Notes: generated by a model not told the origin, from the sequence alone. A stretch of 64,000 nucleotides of DNA from Pacificispira sp033344895 (GCA_965229685.1 OZ245920.1:2418001-2482000), one strand, 5' to 3'; counted from the stretch's first letter, positions 1 to 7,823 are shown. Translations and numbers: made by a program.

Positions 1-1
1 C

Positions 2-265
2 AAGATTCGCTTCGAGATGGACGGTCGCGAGCTGGACATCGTCGACATTTCCGCGACCGGCATTCAGGTTCGTGGGGCGCCGGCATGGATCGCTACCGGC
101 CAGGCGCTGATCTTCAATCTCCTGGTTCCCGTTCGCGGTCAGATCCTGCCGGTCGCCGCGTCCGGCCGCGTCATCCGGAGACTGGGGGACGGCCTTGCGA
201 TCCACTACCAAAGCCCTCATCCTAACTGGAAGCGTCTCCTGACGGATTATCTCGCCCGCAAGTAA
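2..265 (+). CDS. PilZ domain protein, 5' end outside window
   Basis: The reading frame is open from base 2, so the gene starts before the window; the internal ATG at 17 is unlikely to be the true start. The visible 87 residues contain the PilZ-like pattern VDISATGIQVRG, followed by beta-strand-rich sequence ending in a GLAIHYQS segment. PilZ domains bind cyclic-di-GMP and change motility or surface behaviour. The upstream RxxxR part of the binding motif is not visible, so ligand binding cannot be judged. It ends 11 bases before the aminotransferase gene and could share its transcript. Confidence 0.7.
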   Translation, partial: KIRFEMDGRELDIVDISATGIQVRGAPAWIATGQALIFNLLVPVRGQILPVAASGRVIRRLGDGLAIHYQSPHPNWKRLLTDYLARK

Positions 266-276
266 CTGGTACCCGC

Positions 277-1182
277 ATGACCTCACCGCCACCAACCGAC
301 GGTATCGCCTGGATGGGCGGTGCGTACATGCCGCTCGCGGACGCCAGGATCGGCGTCACCGATTGGGGACTCGTGCGGTCCGACGCCACCTATGACGTGG
401 TCTCGGTATGGGATGGCGCCTTCTTTCGGCTGGAAGACCATCTCGACCGGTTCGAGGCCTCGATGGCAAAGCTGCGCCTGTCGATTCCCCAGGGCCGAGA
501 CGAGATTCGGGACATTCTGATCCAATGCGTGCGCCGTTCCGGCCTGCGCCGATCCTATGTCGCCATGGTCTGTCTGCGCGGCGTGCCGGTCCGGGCCAGC
601 CGCATGCCCGGAGCGTGCGCCAACTATCTGGTCGCCTATGCCCGACCGTGGGTCTGGGTCTTTCCGGAGGATGTCGTGGCGCGCGGAGCCCATCTGATCG
701 TCCCGGACTCGATCCGCATCCCGCCCGAATCCGTCGACCCCCGGGTTAAGAACTACCATTGGGGTGACATGACCTACGGCCTGTTCGAGGCTGAGGATGC
801 AGGCGCCGACAGCGCGTTGCTGGCCGATGCATCGGGGTTCGTCTGTGAAGGCCCGGGGTTCAATGTCTTTGCGATAAAGAACGGAACCGTGATTACGCCC
901 AATCGCGGCGTTCTGGAGGGCATAACCCGGCGAACGGCGATCGAGGTTTGCGAGGAACTGGGCATGCCGGTGGAAACAAGACCGGTCACCGTCGACGAAT
1001 TCAAGGAGGCCGACGAAGCCTTCGCCACAACGACCGGCGGCGGCATCATGCCGATCCGCCGATTGGACGACCGGATCTTCAGCAACGACGCCCCCGGCCC
1101 GGCCACACTTCGCATCAAGCAGACCTATTGGGACTGGCATGACCGTCCCCAGCACCGTTTGGACGTATCCTATGACACTTGA
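277..1182 (+). CDS. Class IV PLP aminotransferase (branched-chain/D-amino acid type)
   Basis: This 301-residue protein belongs to the fold-type IV PLP family, which includes branched-chain aminotransferases, D-alanine aminotransferase and aminodeoxychorismate lyase. The expected PLP lysine is K158 in RVKNYHWGD, the PLP-binding glutamate is near E191 in CEGPGFNVF, and the GVLEGITRRT segment (about 211-220) is the usual phosphate-binding region. Length is normal for the family. The substrate cannot be assigned from sequence alone: the long N-terminal extension and the GGGIMPIRR tail resemble BCAT-like paralogues more than IlvE itself. The following acetyltransferase overlaps it by 11 bases, suggesting coupled translation. 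Confidence 0.85.
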   Translation: MTSPPPTDGIAWMGGAYMPLADARIGVTDWGLVRSDATYDVVSVWDGAFFRLEDHLDRFEASMAKLRLSIPQGRDEIRDILIQCVRRSGLRRSYVAMVCLRGVPVRASRMPGACANYLVAYARPWVWVFPEDVVARGAHLIVPDSIRIPPESVDPRVKNYHWGDMTYGLFEAEDAGADSALLADASGFVCEGPGFNVFAIKNGTVITPNRGVLEGITRRTAIEVCEELGMPVETRPVTVDEFKEADEAFATTTGGGIMPIRRLDDRIFSNDAPGPATLRIKQTYWDWHDRPQHRLDVSYDT

Positions 1183-1627
1183 AATCCGCCCGGTGCACGC
1201 CGCCGACTTCGAAGACTGGAGGGAGTTGTGGCAGGCATATCTGACATTCTACCGAACGACCCTTCCGGAGGGGCGCACCGAGAAGACCTGGTCGCGCATG
1301 CTCGACGACGATCTTCCGGTCCATTGTCTGATCGCCCGGGACGACGGCGTTGCGGTCGGCTTCGCCGCCTATCTGACCCATTTCAGCACCTGGCTGGACG
1401 GGAAGGATTGCTATCTGGAGGACCTCTATGTGGCCGCCGACATACGCGGTAGCGGGGTCGGACGGAAGCTGATCGAGTCGGTTGGCGACGCCGCCCGAGA
1501 CCTGGGATGCGATCGTCTCTACTGGACAACGGAGATCAACAACTACCGGGCCCGCGGTCTGTACGACAAGGTCGCAGGGCCGTCCGACTCCGTTCGCTAC
1601 CGGATGTCCCTCACTCAGCCGGCGTGA
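1172..1627 (+). CDS. GNAT family N-acetyltransferase
   Basis: This 151-residue protein has the GNAT layout: an N-terminal IRPVHAADFEDW strand-helix, the central LEDLYVAADIRGSGVGRKLIE motif A that binds the acetyl-CoA pyrophosphate (about residues 92-112), and a late YWTTEINNYRARGLYDKV motif B. The substrate is unknown; small amines or amino acids are usual. The start at 1172 was chosen because the longer frame adds non-homologous residues and because 1172 gives an 11-base overlap with the preceding aminotransferase. Its 3' end overlaps the converging gene at 1611 by 17 bases. Confidence 0.85.
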   Translation: MTLEIRPVHAADFEDWRELWQAYLTFYRTTLPEGRTEKTWSRMLDDDLPVHCLIARDDGVAVGFAAYLTHFSTWLDGKDCYLEDLYVAADIRGSGVGRKLIESVGDAARDLGCDRLYWTTEINNYRARGLYDKVAGPSDSVRYRMSLTQPA

Positions 1628-2456
1628 TCCTCAACCCGACCTCTCTCGGCTCGATCCGGGCATCTACGCCCAGTTCTTCAAACAGTTCCATAAGCCGGTC
1701 CGCAACCCACCAGCTCGGCGCCCGGGTCTCGTAGGACAGTACCAGCCGGTCCGGCTCGACATGTCGTACCGTGCTCCCCAGAAAATAGGGCAGTTCGACC
1801 GTCAGGAAGTCGACACTCTCCTGCCGGATATCGGCCGGCAAATCGCGAAAGTCGATTCGATAGGAGATCGGGACGATGAGCCATGCCGGAGGAACCTCGC
1901 CATATCCACGCGGCGGTGCCGGGCCCAATTGATCAATGATCGCATCCGCGCTGTCCCGGAAGAATGCCGTCAGCCGGTCCGCAACTTCGCCCGGCGTCGT
2001 CCCGGTGACGGGCTCCGAGGCATAGCGTGCCAGGATCTCGCCACGCACCACGTCGACCCAATCCATGCGGGCCGACAGCCCCTCACCCCGCCGATTCAGC
2101 CTGAGGAACAGCACCGATGCCGGCTGAATGCGCGAGACATCCCGATCCCGGGAACGATTGTATAGGGCAAGATGGTCCTGCCGCGTCATGCCGTTTATCA
2201 ACCGTTCCCCGACATTCCAGGCGAGCGTTCGGCCATACTCGACCGGAACTCTGTAGACGTCGCTCTCCAGCACTTCGGCCAGTCGGTCCATCGCCGCCAC
2301 AGCCACAGGGTCGTCCTGTGGAACAGCCCGGCGGGAGGCATCGTCGATGGCGACGATGAACCCTTCCTGGGTCGGATACCGATAGGGAATATCTTCGGCC
2401 AGCGCTGCCTCAAAAGGCAGTGCGGCAAATACGATAGCGATCATGAAACGCAACAT
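1611..2456 (-). CDS. Exported protein of unknown function
   Basis: I do not recognise this family. The predicted 281-residue product starts with MLRFMIAIVFAALPFEAALA, a convincing Sec signal peptide with cleavage expected near residue 20. The mature part is mixed alpha/beta with no transmembrane segment, few cysteines and no catalytic signature I can name. A longer frame exists upstream to 2669, but it would lack a signal peptide and would run into the SDR gene, so the start at 2456 is preferred. It lies 34 bases downstream of the SDR on the same strand and could be its operon partner. Confidence 0.6.
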   Translation of the reverse strand: MLRFMIAIVFAALPFEAALAEDIPYRYPTQEGFIVAIDDASRRAVPQDDPVAVAAMDRLAEVLESDVYRVPVEYGRTLAWNVGERLINGMTRQDHLALYNRSRDRDVSRIQPASVLFLRLNRRGEGLSARMDWVDVVRGEILARYASEPVTGTTPGEVADRLTAFFRDSADAIIDQLGPAPPRGYGEVPPAWLIVPISYRIDFRDLPADIRQESVDFLTVELPYFLGSTVRHVEPDRLVLSYETRAPSWWVADRLMELFEELGVDARIEPREVGLRITPAE

Positions 2457-2490
2457 GGAACATCCGCTCCCGGCCGGTGGACAGGATCTT

Positions 2491-3297
2491 TCAGCTATAC
2501 TTAAGCGTGATCCCGCCGTCGACCAGCAGTTCCAGACCGGTGACGTATTTGGATTCGTCCGATGCGAGGAAAAGCGCGGCATAGGCGACATCCCAGGCAT
2601 CCCCCATATGTCCCATCGGGCATTGCGAATCCCGCACCTTCCACATCGCCTCGACATCGCCATCGGCATAGGTGCCGGCCAGGCCCGCCGATTTTTCCAC
2701 CATCGGGGTCTTCATCAGACCCGGCAACACCGCATTGACCCGAATCCCCTTCGGCGCATACTCGGCCGCCACGGTCTTGGTCAGGTGGTTCATTGCCGCC
2801 TTGGTGGCGTAGTAGGTGGCATAGGGCACGCCGGTATAGCGGATAGACGCGATGGACGAGATGTTCACGATCGACCCGCCGCCCTGCTTCTCCATCACCG
2901 GCAGGACGTGCTTCATGGTCAGGTAGCACCCCTTCAAATTGACGTCGAAAATCCGGTCCCAGTCCTCTTCGGGCAGGTCGACCACGCTGCCGACATGCGC
3001 AAGACCGACATTGTAGTCCACGATGTCGATGCGCCCGAAGGCGTCCAAGCAGGCGTTGACCATGCCCTTGATCTCGTCCTGACGGACGACATCGACCTGG
3101 ACGGCCGTTGCCCGACCGCCCTCATCACGGATGATCTGCGCCGTTTCCTCCGCCGCGGCCAGATTGACGTCCGCACAAAGCACTGCAGCCCCTTCCCGGG
3201 CAAACAGGACAGCGGCGGCCTTTCCGTTTCCCCATCCGGGCCCGACAGACCCTGCGCCGACCACCAGGGCCACCTTGTCCTTCAACCGATCGGCCAT
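2491..3297 (-). CDS. Short-chain dehydrogenase/reductase
   Basis: This 268-residue classical SDR would reduce or oxidise an unidentified alcohol/ketone using NAD(P). The Rossmann glycine motif is unusual: GAGSVGPGWGNG at about 14-25 replaces the common TGxxxGIG and carries an insertion. The rest is orthodox: the NISS strand serine near 147, the catalytic pair Y162 and K166 in YYATKAAM, and the PGL segment after it. D43 after the second strand favours NAD(H). It is transcribed away from the control region in front of gcrA, and an isolated NrdR-like palindrome lies 113 bases upstream of its start. Confidence 0.85.
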   Translation of the reverse strand: MADRLKDKVALVVGAGSVGPGWGNGKAAAVLFAREGAAVLCADVNLAAAEETAQIIRDEGGRATAVQVDVVRQDEIKGMVNACLDAFGRIDIVDYNVGLAHVGSVVDLPEEDWDRIFDVNLKGCYLTMKHVLPVMEKQGGGSIVNISSIASIRYTGVPYATYYATKAAMNHLTKTVAAEYAPKGIRVNAVLPGLMKTPMVEKSAGLAGTYADGDVEAMWKVRDSQCPMGHMGDAWDVAYAALFLASDESKYVTGLELLVDGGITLKYS

Positions 3298-3409
3298 CTT
3301 GATTTCTCTCCCCGTTTATCGTTGCCGGGCATTATCGGAACGCACCGTCCCGATGACAATGGACCGGCTATCCGAAGACCTGTTCCGCCTGGACAGATTA
3401 CCATCCGAC

Positions 3410-3425
3410 GCACAAGATATTGTGG
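3410..3425. promoter_or_regulatory. NrdR-like palindrome (single box)
   Basis: The sequence GCACAAGATATTGTGG matches 13 of 16 positions of the NrdR box consensus acaCwAtATaTwgtgt and is itself nearly palindromic (CACAA/TTGTG arms). It lies 113 bases upstream of the SDR start and 350 bases upstream of gcrA. No partner box is visible at plus or minus 31 bases, whereas functional NrdR sites normally come in pairs, so its role is uncertain. Confidence 0.5.
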
Positions 3426-3440
3426 TTGGAAACGCGACCC

Positions 3441-3657
3441 GATTCGCGGCTGATTTCCGGTGAAAATGGCTGATTCAGTCCGAATCCTTGTTGGGAAACG
3501 ATCGATTCCGCTCTTGACCCCGGATTGGAATCGCGGCGCGCCGGAGAGAATCTCGCCCGAATCGATTTTTCGCTTGAGACTCCGAAATACGCCGTATATT
3601 GTGCCCGCACACACCGACGGCACAAGATATATTGGAATTCCGCGTGGAGTCTGACTC
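3441..3657. promoter_or_regulatory. Cluster of ten GANTC (CcrM-type) sites upstream of gcrA
   Basis: GANTC starts at 3441, 3472, 3482, 3504, 3528, 3548, 3559, 3578, 3647 and 3653. With roughly 64 percent GC about 0.7 would be expected in 217 bases. GANTC is the methylation target of the alphaproteobacterial cell-cycle methyltransferase CcrM, and GcrA itself acts at promoters carrying methylated GANTC. The cluster therefore suggests methylation-dependent or autoregulatory control of gcrA. CcrM is not encoded in this window. Confidence 0.7.
3589..3635. promoter_or_regulatory. Tandem NrdR-like boxes upstream of gcrA
   Basis: Two 16-base boxes, 3589-3604 (core TATATTGTGCC) and 3620-3635 (core GGCACAAGATATA), each match 12 of 16 positions of the NrdR consensus. 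Their centres are 31 bases apart, the three-turn spacing typical of NrdR operators. The 13-mer GGCACAAGATATA recurs exactly, in reverse orientation, in the nrdA promoter at 5318-5330. The pair lies 125-171 bases upstream of the gcrA start. Confidence 0.6.
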
Positions 3658-3759
3658 CGTGTGACCGATGGATCTACGCCCAACGGTGTCGCTTCGAAGA
3701 ATGGCGCGGCACGGCAAGGCCAGACGCCGGCCCGCCCCAAGAGCAGGAGACGGTCTATC

Positions 3760-4092
3760 ATGGAATGGACGGACGAGCGGGTCACCCTCCTCAAGGGAAT
3801 GTGGACCAACGGCTATACGGCCCGACAGATCGCCGAGAAACTTGGCGGTGTCACGCGGAACGCGGTGATCGGCAAGGCGCACCGCCTCGGCCTTTCCTCC
3901 CGTCCGACGCAGGTCAAGCGGCACACGCCGCTGCCCATCCCGAATGTGGTGGAGCGTCACTGCCAGTGGCCGATTGGCCATCCGGGCACCGACGAGTTCC
4001 ATTTCTGTGGCAAGAACGCCGTTCCGGGCAAACCCTATTGCGAGAAGCATTGCTCGGTCGCGTATCGGCGCAAGGACGACAACGCCGCCTAA
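3760..4092 (+). CDS. gcrA: GcrA cell cycle regulator
   Basis: This 110-residue protein begins MEWTDERVTLLKGMW and has the GcrA layout: an N-terminal helix-turn-helix (WTDERV...YTARQIAEKLGGVTRNAVIGKAHRLGL, about 3-45) and a C-terminal cysteine module with CQWPIGHPG, DEFHFCG and KPYCEKHC (about 68-100). GcrA is a sigma70 cofactor that activates promoters bearing methylated GANTC. The ATG at 3760 is preferred over an upstream GTG at 3661 because it has an AGCAGGAGA ribosome binding site 8 bases before it and matches the usual family N-terminus. At 110 residues it is short for the family, because the linker between the two modules is brief. Confidence 0.93.
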   Translation: MEWTDERVTLLKGMWTNGYTARQIAEKLGGVTRNAVIGKAHRLGLSSRPTQVKRHTPLPIPNVVERHCQWPIGHPGTDEFHFCGKNAVPGKPYCEKHCSVAYRRKDDNAA

Positions 4093-4145
4093 TTCAGGCC
4101 GGGCCGAGGTGACCGGCCCCGCCCGACCCCGGAAGGTCTATTCCG

Positions 4146-5237
4146 ATGACGGACGAGACGGACTCCGCGCCACGAAATCTGGCGAACATCCGGGTTCTGA
4201 GCGTCTTCTCCGCCTTCGCGCTGGTCGCGCTTCTGGTCTATCTGATGGTGATCGCGGAGGCCATTCTCCTGCCCTTCGTGATCGCCGTCTTTATTGTCAT
4301 CCTGCTGGATTCCCTTGCCGTTCGGATCAATCGGATCACGATCGCCGGGCGATCGCTGCCGGCCTGGGCCGGAATGACCCTGTCGATCCTGATCTTCATC
4401 CTGGCCTTCGTTGCGTTGGCCAATCTGATCCGCAGCAACATCGCGGCGGTCAGCGCCGCCGTTCCCGAGTATGAAGAGAACATTCGCGGCATGGTCGACC
4501 GGTGGCTGGCGCTTGCCGGTGCAAAGGAACTCCCCAGCATCCGCGATCTGATCGACCAGATCGATGTCGGCAAGACCCTGGGCAGTGCCGTGTCCGCCCT
4601 TGCCTCCGTCACCGGGAACGCTTTGACCGTTCTTTTTTATGTCGTCTTCATCCTGCTGGAGCAGGTCACGTTCGGTCGCAAGGTGGAGGCACTGTTCACG
4701 AAGACCGACGACCGCAAGCGGGCGCGCGAAATGATCGGCCGCATTACCAAGGATATTCAGACCTATATCGGTCTGAAGACCTTCGTCAGCGCGATTACCG
4801 GGATTCTGAGCTATATCGTCATGGCCCTGGTCGGGGTCGATTTCGCGGGCTTCTGGGCCGTCCTGATCTTTATCCTGAACTACATTCCCTATGTCGGATC
4901 GCTGGCCGGAGTCGCCTTCCCCGCCGTTCTGACACTGGTGCAGTTCAGTTCGCCGATTCCCTTCGTCATCACGACGGTGGTCCTGGCCAGCGTGCAACTG
5001 ACCGTCGGCAATGTCATCGAGCCCCGGATGATGGGACGGTCGCTGAATCTCAGTCCGCTTGTCATCCTGCTTTCGCTGGCCGTGTTCGGCCAGATCTGGG
5101 GCATCGTCGGAATGGTTCTATCCATGCCCTTCATGGTCATTGCCATGATTGTCTGCGCCGGGTTCGAGGCGACACGACCGATCGCGATCGTGCTCTCGGC
5201 GACCGGCAATGTGGACCGAAAAGACACGGCCGCCTGA
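4146..5237 (+). CDS. AI-2E family transporter (PerM/TqsA-like membrane protein)
   Basis: This 363-residue integral membrane protein has hydrophobic segments near residues 20-60 (paired), 75-95, 155-175 and four or more between 210 and 345. The soluble insert before the third segment and the YIPYVGSLAG and GNVIEPRMMGRSLNLSP motifs (about 245-305) are diagnostic of the AI-2E/PerM permease family. Members export signals or act as Na+/H+ antiporters; the cargo is not predictable here. It lies 53 bases after gcrA, so it may be co-transcribed with it. Confidence 0.85.
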   Translation: MTDETDSAPRNLANIRVLSVFSAFALVALLVYLMVIAEAILLPFVIAVFIVILLDSLAVRINRITIAGRSLPAWAGMTLSILIFILAFVALANLIRSNIAAVSAAVPEYEENIRGMVDRWLALAGAKELPSIRDLIDQIDVGKTLGSAVSALASVTGNALTVLFYVVFILLEQVTFGRKVEALFTKTDDRKRAREMIGRITKDIQTYIGLKTFVSAITGILSYIVMALVGVDFAGFWAVLIFILNYIPYVGSLAGVAFPAVLTLVQFSSPIPFVITTVVLASVQLTVGNVIEPRMMGRSLNLSPLVILLSLAVFGQIWGIVGMVLSMPFMVIAMIVCAGFEATRPIAIVLSATGNVDRKDTAA

Positions 5238-5313
5238 CCCCGTCCGGACGCCGGAATCGTTCCGCTTTCGAGTCTTTATTTGGTCACTTTTGCCTTTGAC
5301 ACGGACTCTCACT

Positions 5314-5359
5314 TCGCTATATCTTGTGCCCCGCAGTCGAGATGGCCGCTATATTGTGG
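5314..5359. promoter_or_regulatory. Tandem NrdR boxes upstream of nrdA
   Basis: Box 1 (5314-5329) contains TATATCTTGTGC and box 2 (5344-5359) contains TATATTGTGG. They fit the NrdR consensus at about 11 and 10 of 16 positions, with centres 30 bases apart. NrdR represses ribonucleotide reductase genes when dATP is high; paired boxes in front of an nrdA gene are the classical arrangement. Confidence 0.75.
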
Positions 5360-5371
5360 GTGAATATAAAG

Positions 5372-5380
5372 TTATCCACA
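5372..5380 (+). promoter_or_regulatory. DnaA box upstream of nrdA
   Basis: TTATCCACA is a perfect match to the strong DnaA box. It lies 166 bases upstream of the nrdA start and directly after the NrdR boxes. DnaA control of nrd genes is known in E. coli; here it is inferred from the motif alone. Confidence 0.6.
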
Positions 5381-5537
5381 GGCAATTCAGTCCACAGGCT
5401 GTGAATATCGGGGCAGAGCATCCCGAACAGACGCCGCAAAACCGGGGCTTCCCGATCAGAGGGAATGCGGTTTCGGTTTGGGGATAAAAGACAGAACCGA
5501 AGCGGGCCATAGGCCAGAGCAGTTGGGGGTAAGACAC

Positions 5538-7526
5538 GTGCCGGACGGATCCATCAAGTCTTCGAACCAGGACGACATCCTGCGAGACCTCGATCGCACC
5601 CTGGACAAGGCCAAAAAGGGCACCCGCCCGGCGCGACAGCAGGAAGAAGCCGACCTCGACCGGAAACTTCGCGACATCAAGCAGAACGAGCGCGGCATCA
5701 AGGTCACCGTCGATCGCAGCCGCGACGGTCTGCTGACCGAGTTCGGCAAGGCGACGCTCAGCGATCGTTACCTGATGCCCGGCGAAAGTTTCCAGGACAT
5801 GTTCGCCCGCGTTGCAATGCATTTTGCCGATGACTCAGCCCATGCGCAGCGGCTCTATGATTATATTTCGAAGCTCTGGTTCATGCCGGCCACGCCGGTC
5901 CTGTCCAATGGCGGCACCAAGCGCGGCCTTCCGATCAGCTGCTTCCTGAATGAAAGCACCGACAGCCTGGAAGGCATTGTCGGCCTGTGGAACGAGAATG
6001 TCTGGCTCGCGGCCCGTGGCGGCGGAATCGGCAGCTACTGGGGCAATCTGCGCTCCATTGGCGAGACCGTCGGCGGCAACGGCAAGACGTCGGGCGTGGT
6101 TCCCTTCATCCGGGTCATGGATTCCCTGACGCTGGCGATCAGCCAGGGGTCGCTGCGCCGCGGTTCGGCTGCGGTCTACCTGCCGATCTGGCACCCGGAG
6201 ATTGAGGAATTCATCGAAATCCGACGCCCGACCGGCGGCGATCCGAACCGGAAGGCACTGAACCTGCACCACGGGATCGTCATTACCGACGACTTCATGC
6301 GCGCGGTCGAGAATGACGAGGAATGGAAGCTGGTATCGCCGAAAGACAAGGCGATGATCCGCAAGGTCCGGGCCCGCGATCTCTGGATTCGCATCCTGAC
6401 CGCCCGGATTGAAACGGGCGAGCCCTACATTCTCTACGGCGACCATGTGAACCGGAACATTCCGGAGCACCAGAAACTGGCCGGGCTTACGGTCAAGACG
6501 TCCAACCTCTGCTCCGAAATCACGCTGCCGACCGGTGTCGACCACCATGGTGAACAGCGCACCGCGGTCTGCTGCCTGTCTTCCCTGAACCTCGAGAAAT
6601 ACCTCGAATGGGAGCAGGAAGACGATTTCGTGCCGGATGTGATGCGCTTCCTGGACAATGTGCTTCAGGATTTCATCGACAATGCGCCGGACGACTTCTC
6701 ACGCGCCAAATATGCGGCCATGCGGGAACGCTCGGTCGGTCTAGGCACGATGGGGTATCATTCCTTCCTGCAGGCGATGATGATTCCGATGGAAGGTGTC
6801 ATGGCAAAGGTCTGGAACACCCGGATGTTCAAGCATATCCGCGCTCAGGCCGACAAAGCCTCACGCGATCTGGCGGCGGAGCGCGGCGCCTGCCCGGATG
6901 CCGCGGAGTTCGGCATTCAGGAGCGTTTCTCCAACAAGCTCGCGATCGCACCGACCGCATCCATCTCTATCATCTGCGGCGGCACTTCACCGGGTATCGA
7001 ACCGATCGCGGCGAACAGCTACACCCACAAGACGCTAAGCGGCTCTTTCACTGTCCGGAACCGGCATCTGAAGGCGCTGCTGGCGGAAAAGGGTAAGGAC
7101 GACGACGACACCTGGTCGTCGATCTCGGTCAATGAAGGTTCGGTCCAGCATCTCGACTTCCTGTCGGATGAGGAGAAGGACGTCTTCAAGACGGCCTTCG
7201 AAATCGATCAGCGCTGGCTGATCGACCATGCCGGCGACCGGGCACCGTTCATCTGTCAGGCGCAGTCGCTGAACGTTTTCCTACCGGCCAATGTCCACAA
7301 GCGCGACCTGCACCAATTGCATTTCCGCGCGTGGAAAAAAGGGGTGAAGAGCCTCTACTACTGCCGCTCCAAGTCGATCCAGCGAGCAGAGGCCGACGAC
7401 ACGGTGCGGGTCAACATGGCCGGCAGCGGCGCGGTATCGATCCCGATGGCCGGCCGGGTAAACAGCGGCGACGCCCCCCGCCCCGCCGTCCAGCCCGAAT
7501 ACGAGGAATGCCTCAGCTGCCAGTAA
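5538..7526 (+). CDS. nrdA: Ribonucleoside-diphosphate reductase, class I alpha subunit
   Basis: This 662-residue protein is the catalytic subunit that reduces ribonucleotides to deoxyribonucleotides. Key residues are visible: the first redox cysteine in LPISCFL (about 135), the N-x-C-x-E active site in SNLCSEI (about 323-327), the second redox cysteine in TAVCCLSS (about 345), the radical-transfer tyrosine pair in SLYYCRS (607-608) and a C-terminal CLSC relay pair. The tyrosine pair marks it as class I, so a separate beta subunit must exist; no nrdB is adjacent. No N-terminal ATP-cone is recognisable: the first 70 residues are a charged helix-like stretch. The GTG at 5538 with GGGGGT upstream is preferred to a TTG at 5478. 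Confidence 0.92.
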   Translation: MPDGSIKSSNQDDILRDLDRTLDKAKKGTRPARQQEEADLDRKLRDIKQNERGIKVTVDRSRDGLLTEFGKATLSDRYLMPGESFQDMFARVAMHFADDSAHAQRLYDYISKLWFMPATPVLSNGGTKRGLPISCFLNESTDSLEGIVGLWNENVWLAARGGGIGSYWGNLRSIGETVGGNGKTSGVVPFIRVMDSLTLAISQGSLRRGSAAVYLPIWHPEIEEFIEIRRPTGGDPNRKALNLHHGIVITDDFMRAVENDEEWKLVSPKDKAMIRKVRARDLWIRILTARIETGEPYILYGDHVNRNIPEHQKLAGLTVKTSNLCSEITLPTGVDHHGEQRTAVCCLSSLNLEKYLEWEQEDDFVPDVMRFLDNVLQDFIDNAPDDFSRAKYAAMRERSVGLGTMGYHSFLQAMMIPMEGVMAKVWNTRMFKHIRAQADKASRDLAAERGACPDAAEFGIQERFSNKLAIAPTASISIICGGTSPGIEPIAANSYTHKTLSGSFTVRNRHLKALLAEKGKDDDDTWSSISVNEGSVQHLDFLSDEEKDVFKTAFEIDQRWLIDHAGDRAPFICQAQSLNVFLPANVHKRDLHQLHFRAWKKGVKSLYYCRSKSIQRAEADDTVRVNMAGSGAVSIPMAGRVNSGDAPRPAVQPEYEECLSCQ

Positions 7527-7541
7527 CGTCCTGAATGAAAC

Positions 7542-7586
7542 CGACAGAGCGTTCGGAAGCAGGTTCGGCCGTCGATCGCTCTGTCG
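7542..7586. terminator. Stem-loop after nrdA
   Basis: CGACAGAGCG (7542-7551) and CGCTCTGTCG (7577-7586) form a perfect 10-base stem with a 25-base loop, 15 bases after the nrdA stop. There is no following T-run, so it may be a transcript-stabilising or Rho-linked structure, not a simple terminator. The rest of the gap to the histidine kinase is AT-rich around 7675-7715, which could hold that gene's promoter. Confidence 0.4.
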
Positions 7587-7823
7587 ACTCTGGCGGTGGC
7601 GCAGACGCTCATCCGCCCATTGAGGCGCCCAGGCACGTATTGCGTGGCACGAAGATATCCGCAACTCCACAGCGGGATTTATTCATACATTTTTTATAGA
7701 TTGTGTGATATCTCAAAGGGGATTGTCTGACCGGCGGCACAACCGTTCGTCGGCATGGGGAGAAGGCATCAACAAAGTTGGCGTGCATGGAAGGGGTGTC
7801 GCTTGTGGCGGCACGGGCGCGAG

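Larger units (their letters stand above)
3298..3759. promoter_or_regulatory. Intergenic control region upstream of gcrA
   Basis: This 462-base gap between the divergent SDR and gcrA shows no convincing gene. It holds one isolated NrdR-like palindrome, a tandem pair of NrdR-like boxes and a ten-site GANTC cluster, each described separately. The small frames that cross it have no ribosome binding site or recognisable product. The region is more AT-rich than its flanks. Confidence 0.6.
5238..5537. promoter_or_regulatory. Promoter region of nrdA
   Basis: This 300-base gap has no gene. It carries three GANTC sites (5254, 5270, 5304), a tandem NrdR-like pair, one perfect DnaA box at 5372 and weaker DnaA-like 9-mers at 5388 and 5400. 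The likely GTG start of nrdA at 5538 is preceded by GGGGGT at 5525-5530. Confidence 0.6.

Noticed and set aside
3475..4050. A minus-strand frame over gcrA and its upstream region
   Set aside because: It overlaps the regulatory region and the gcrA coding sequence antisense and has no plausible start signal.
5372..5380. Possible replication origin at the DnaA box
   Set aside because: There is one strong box and two weak ones, no AT-rich unwinding element of usual length, and no dnaA or other origin-linked gene. A regulatory site for nrdA explains it better.
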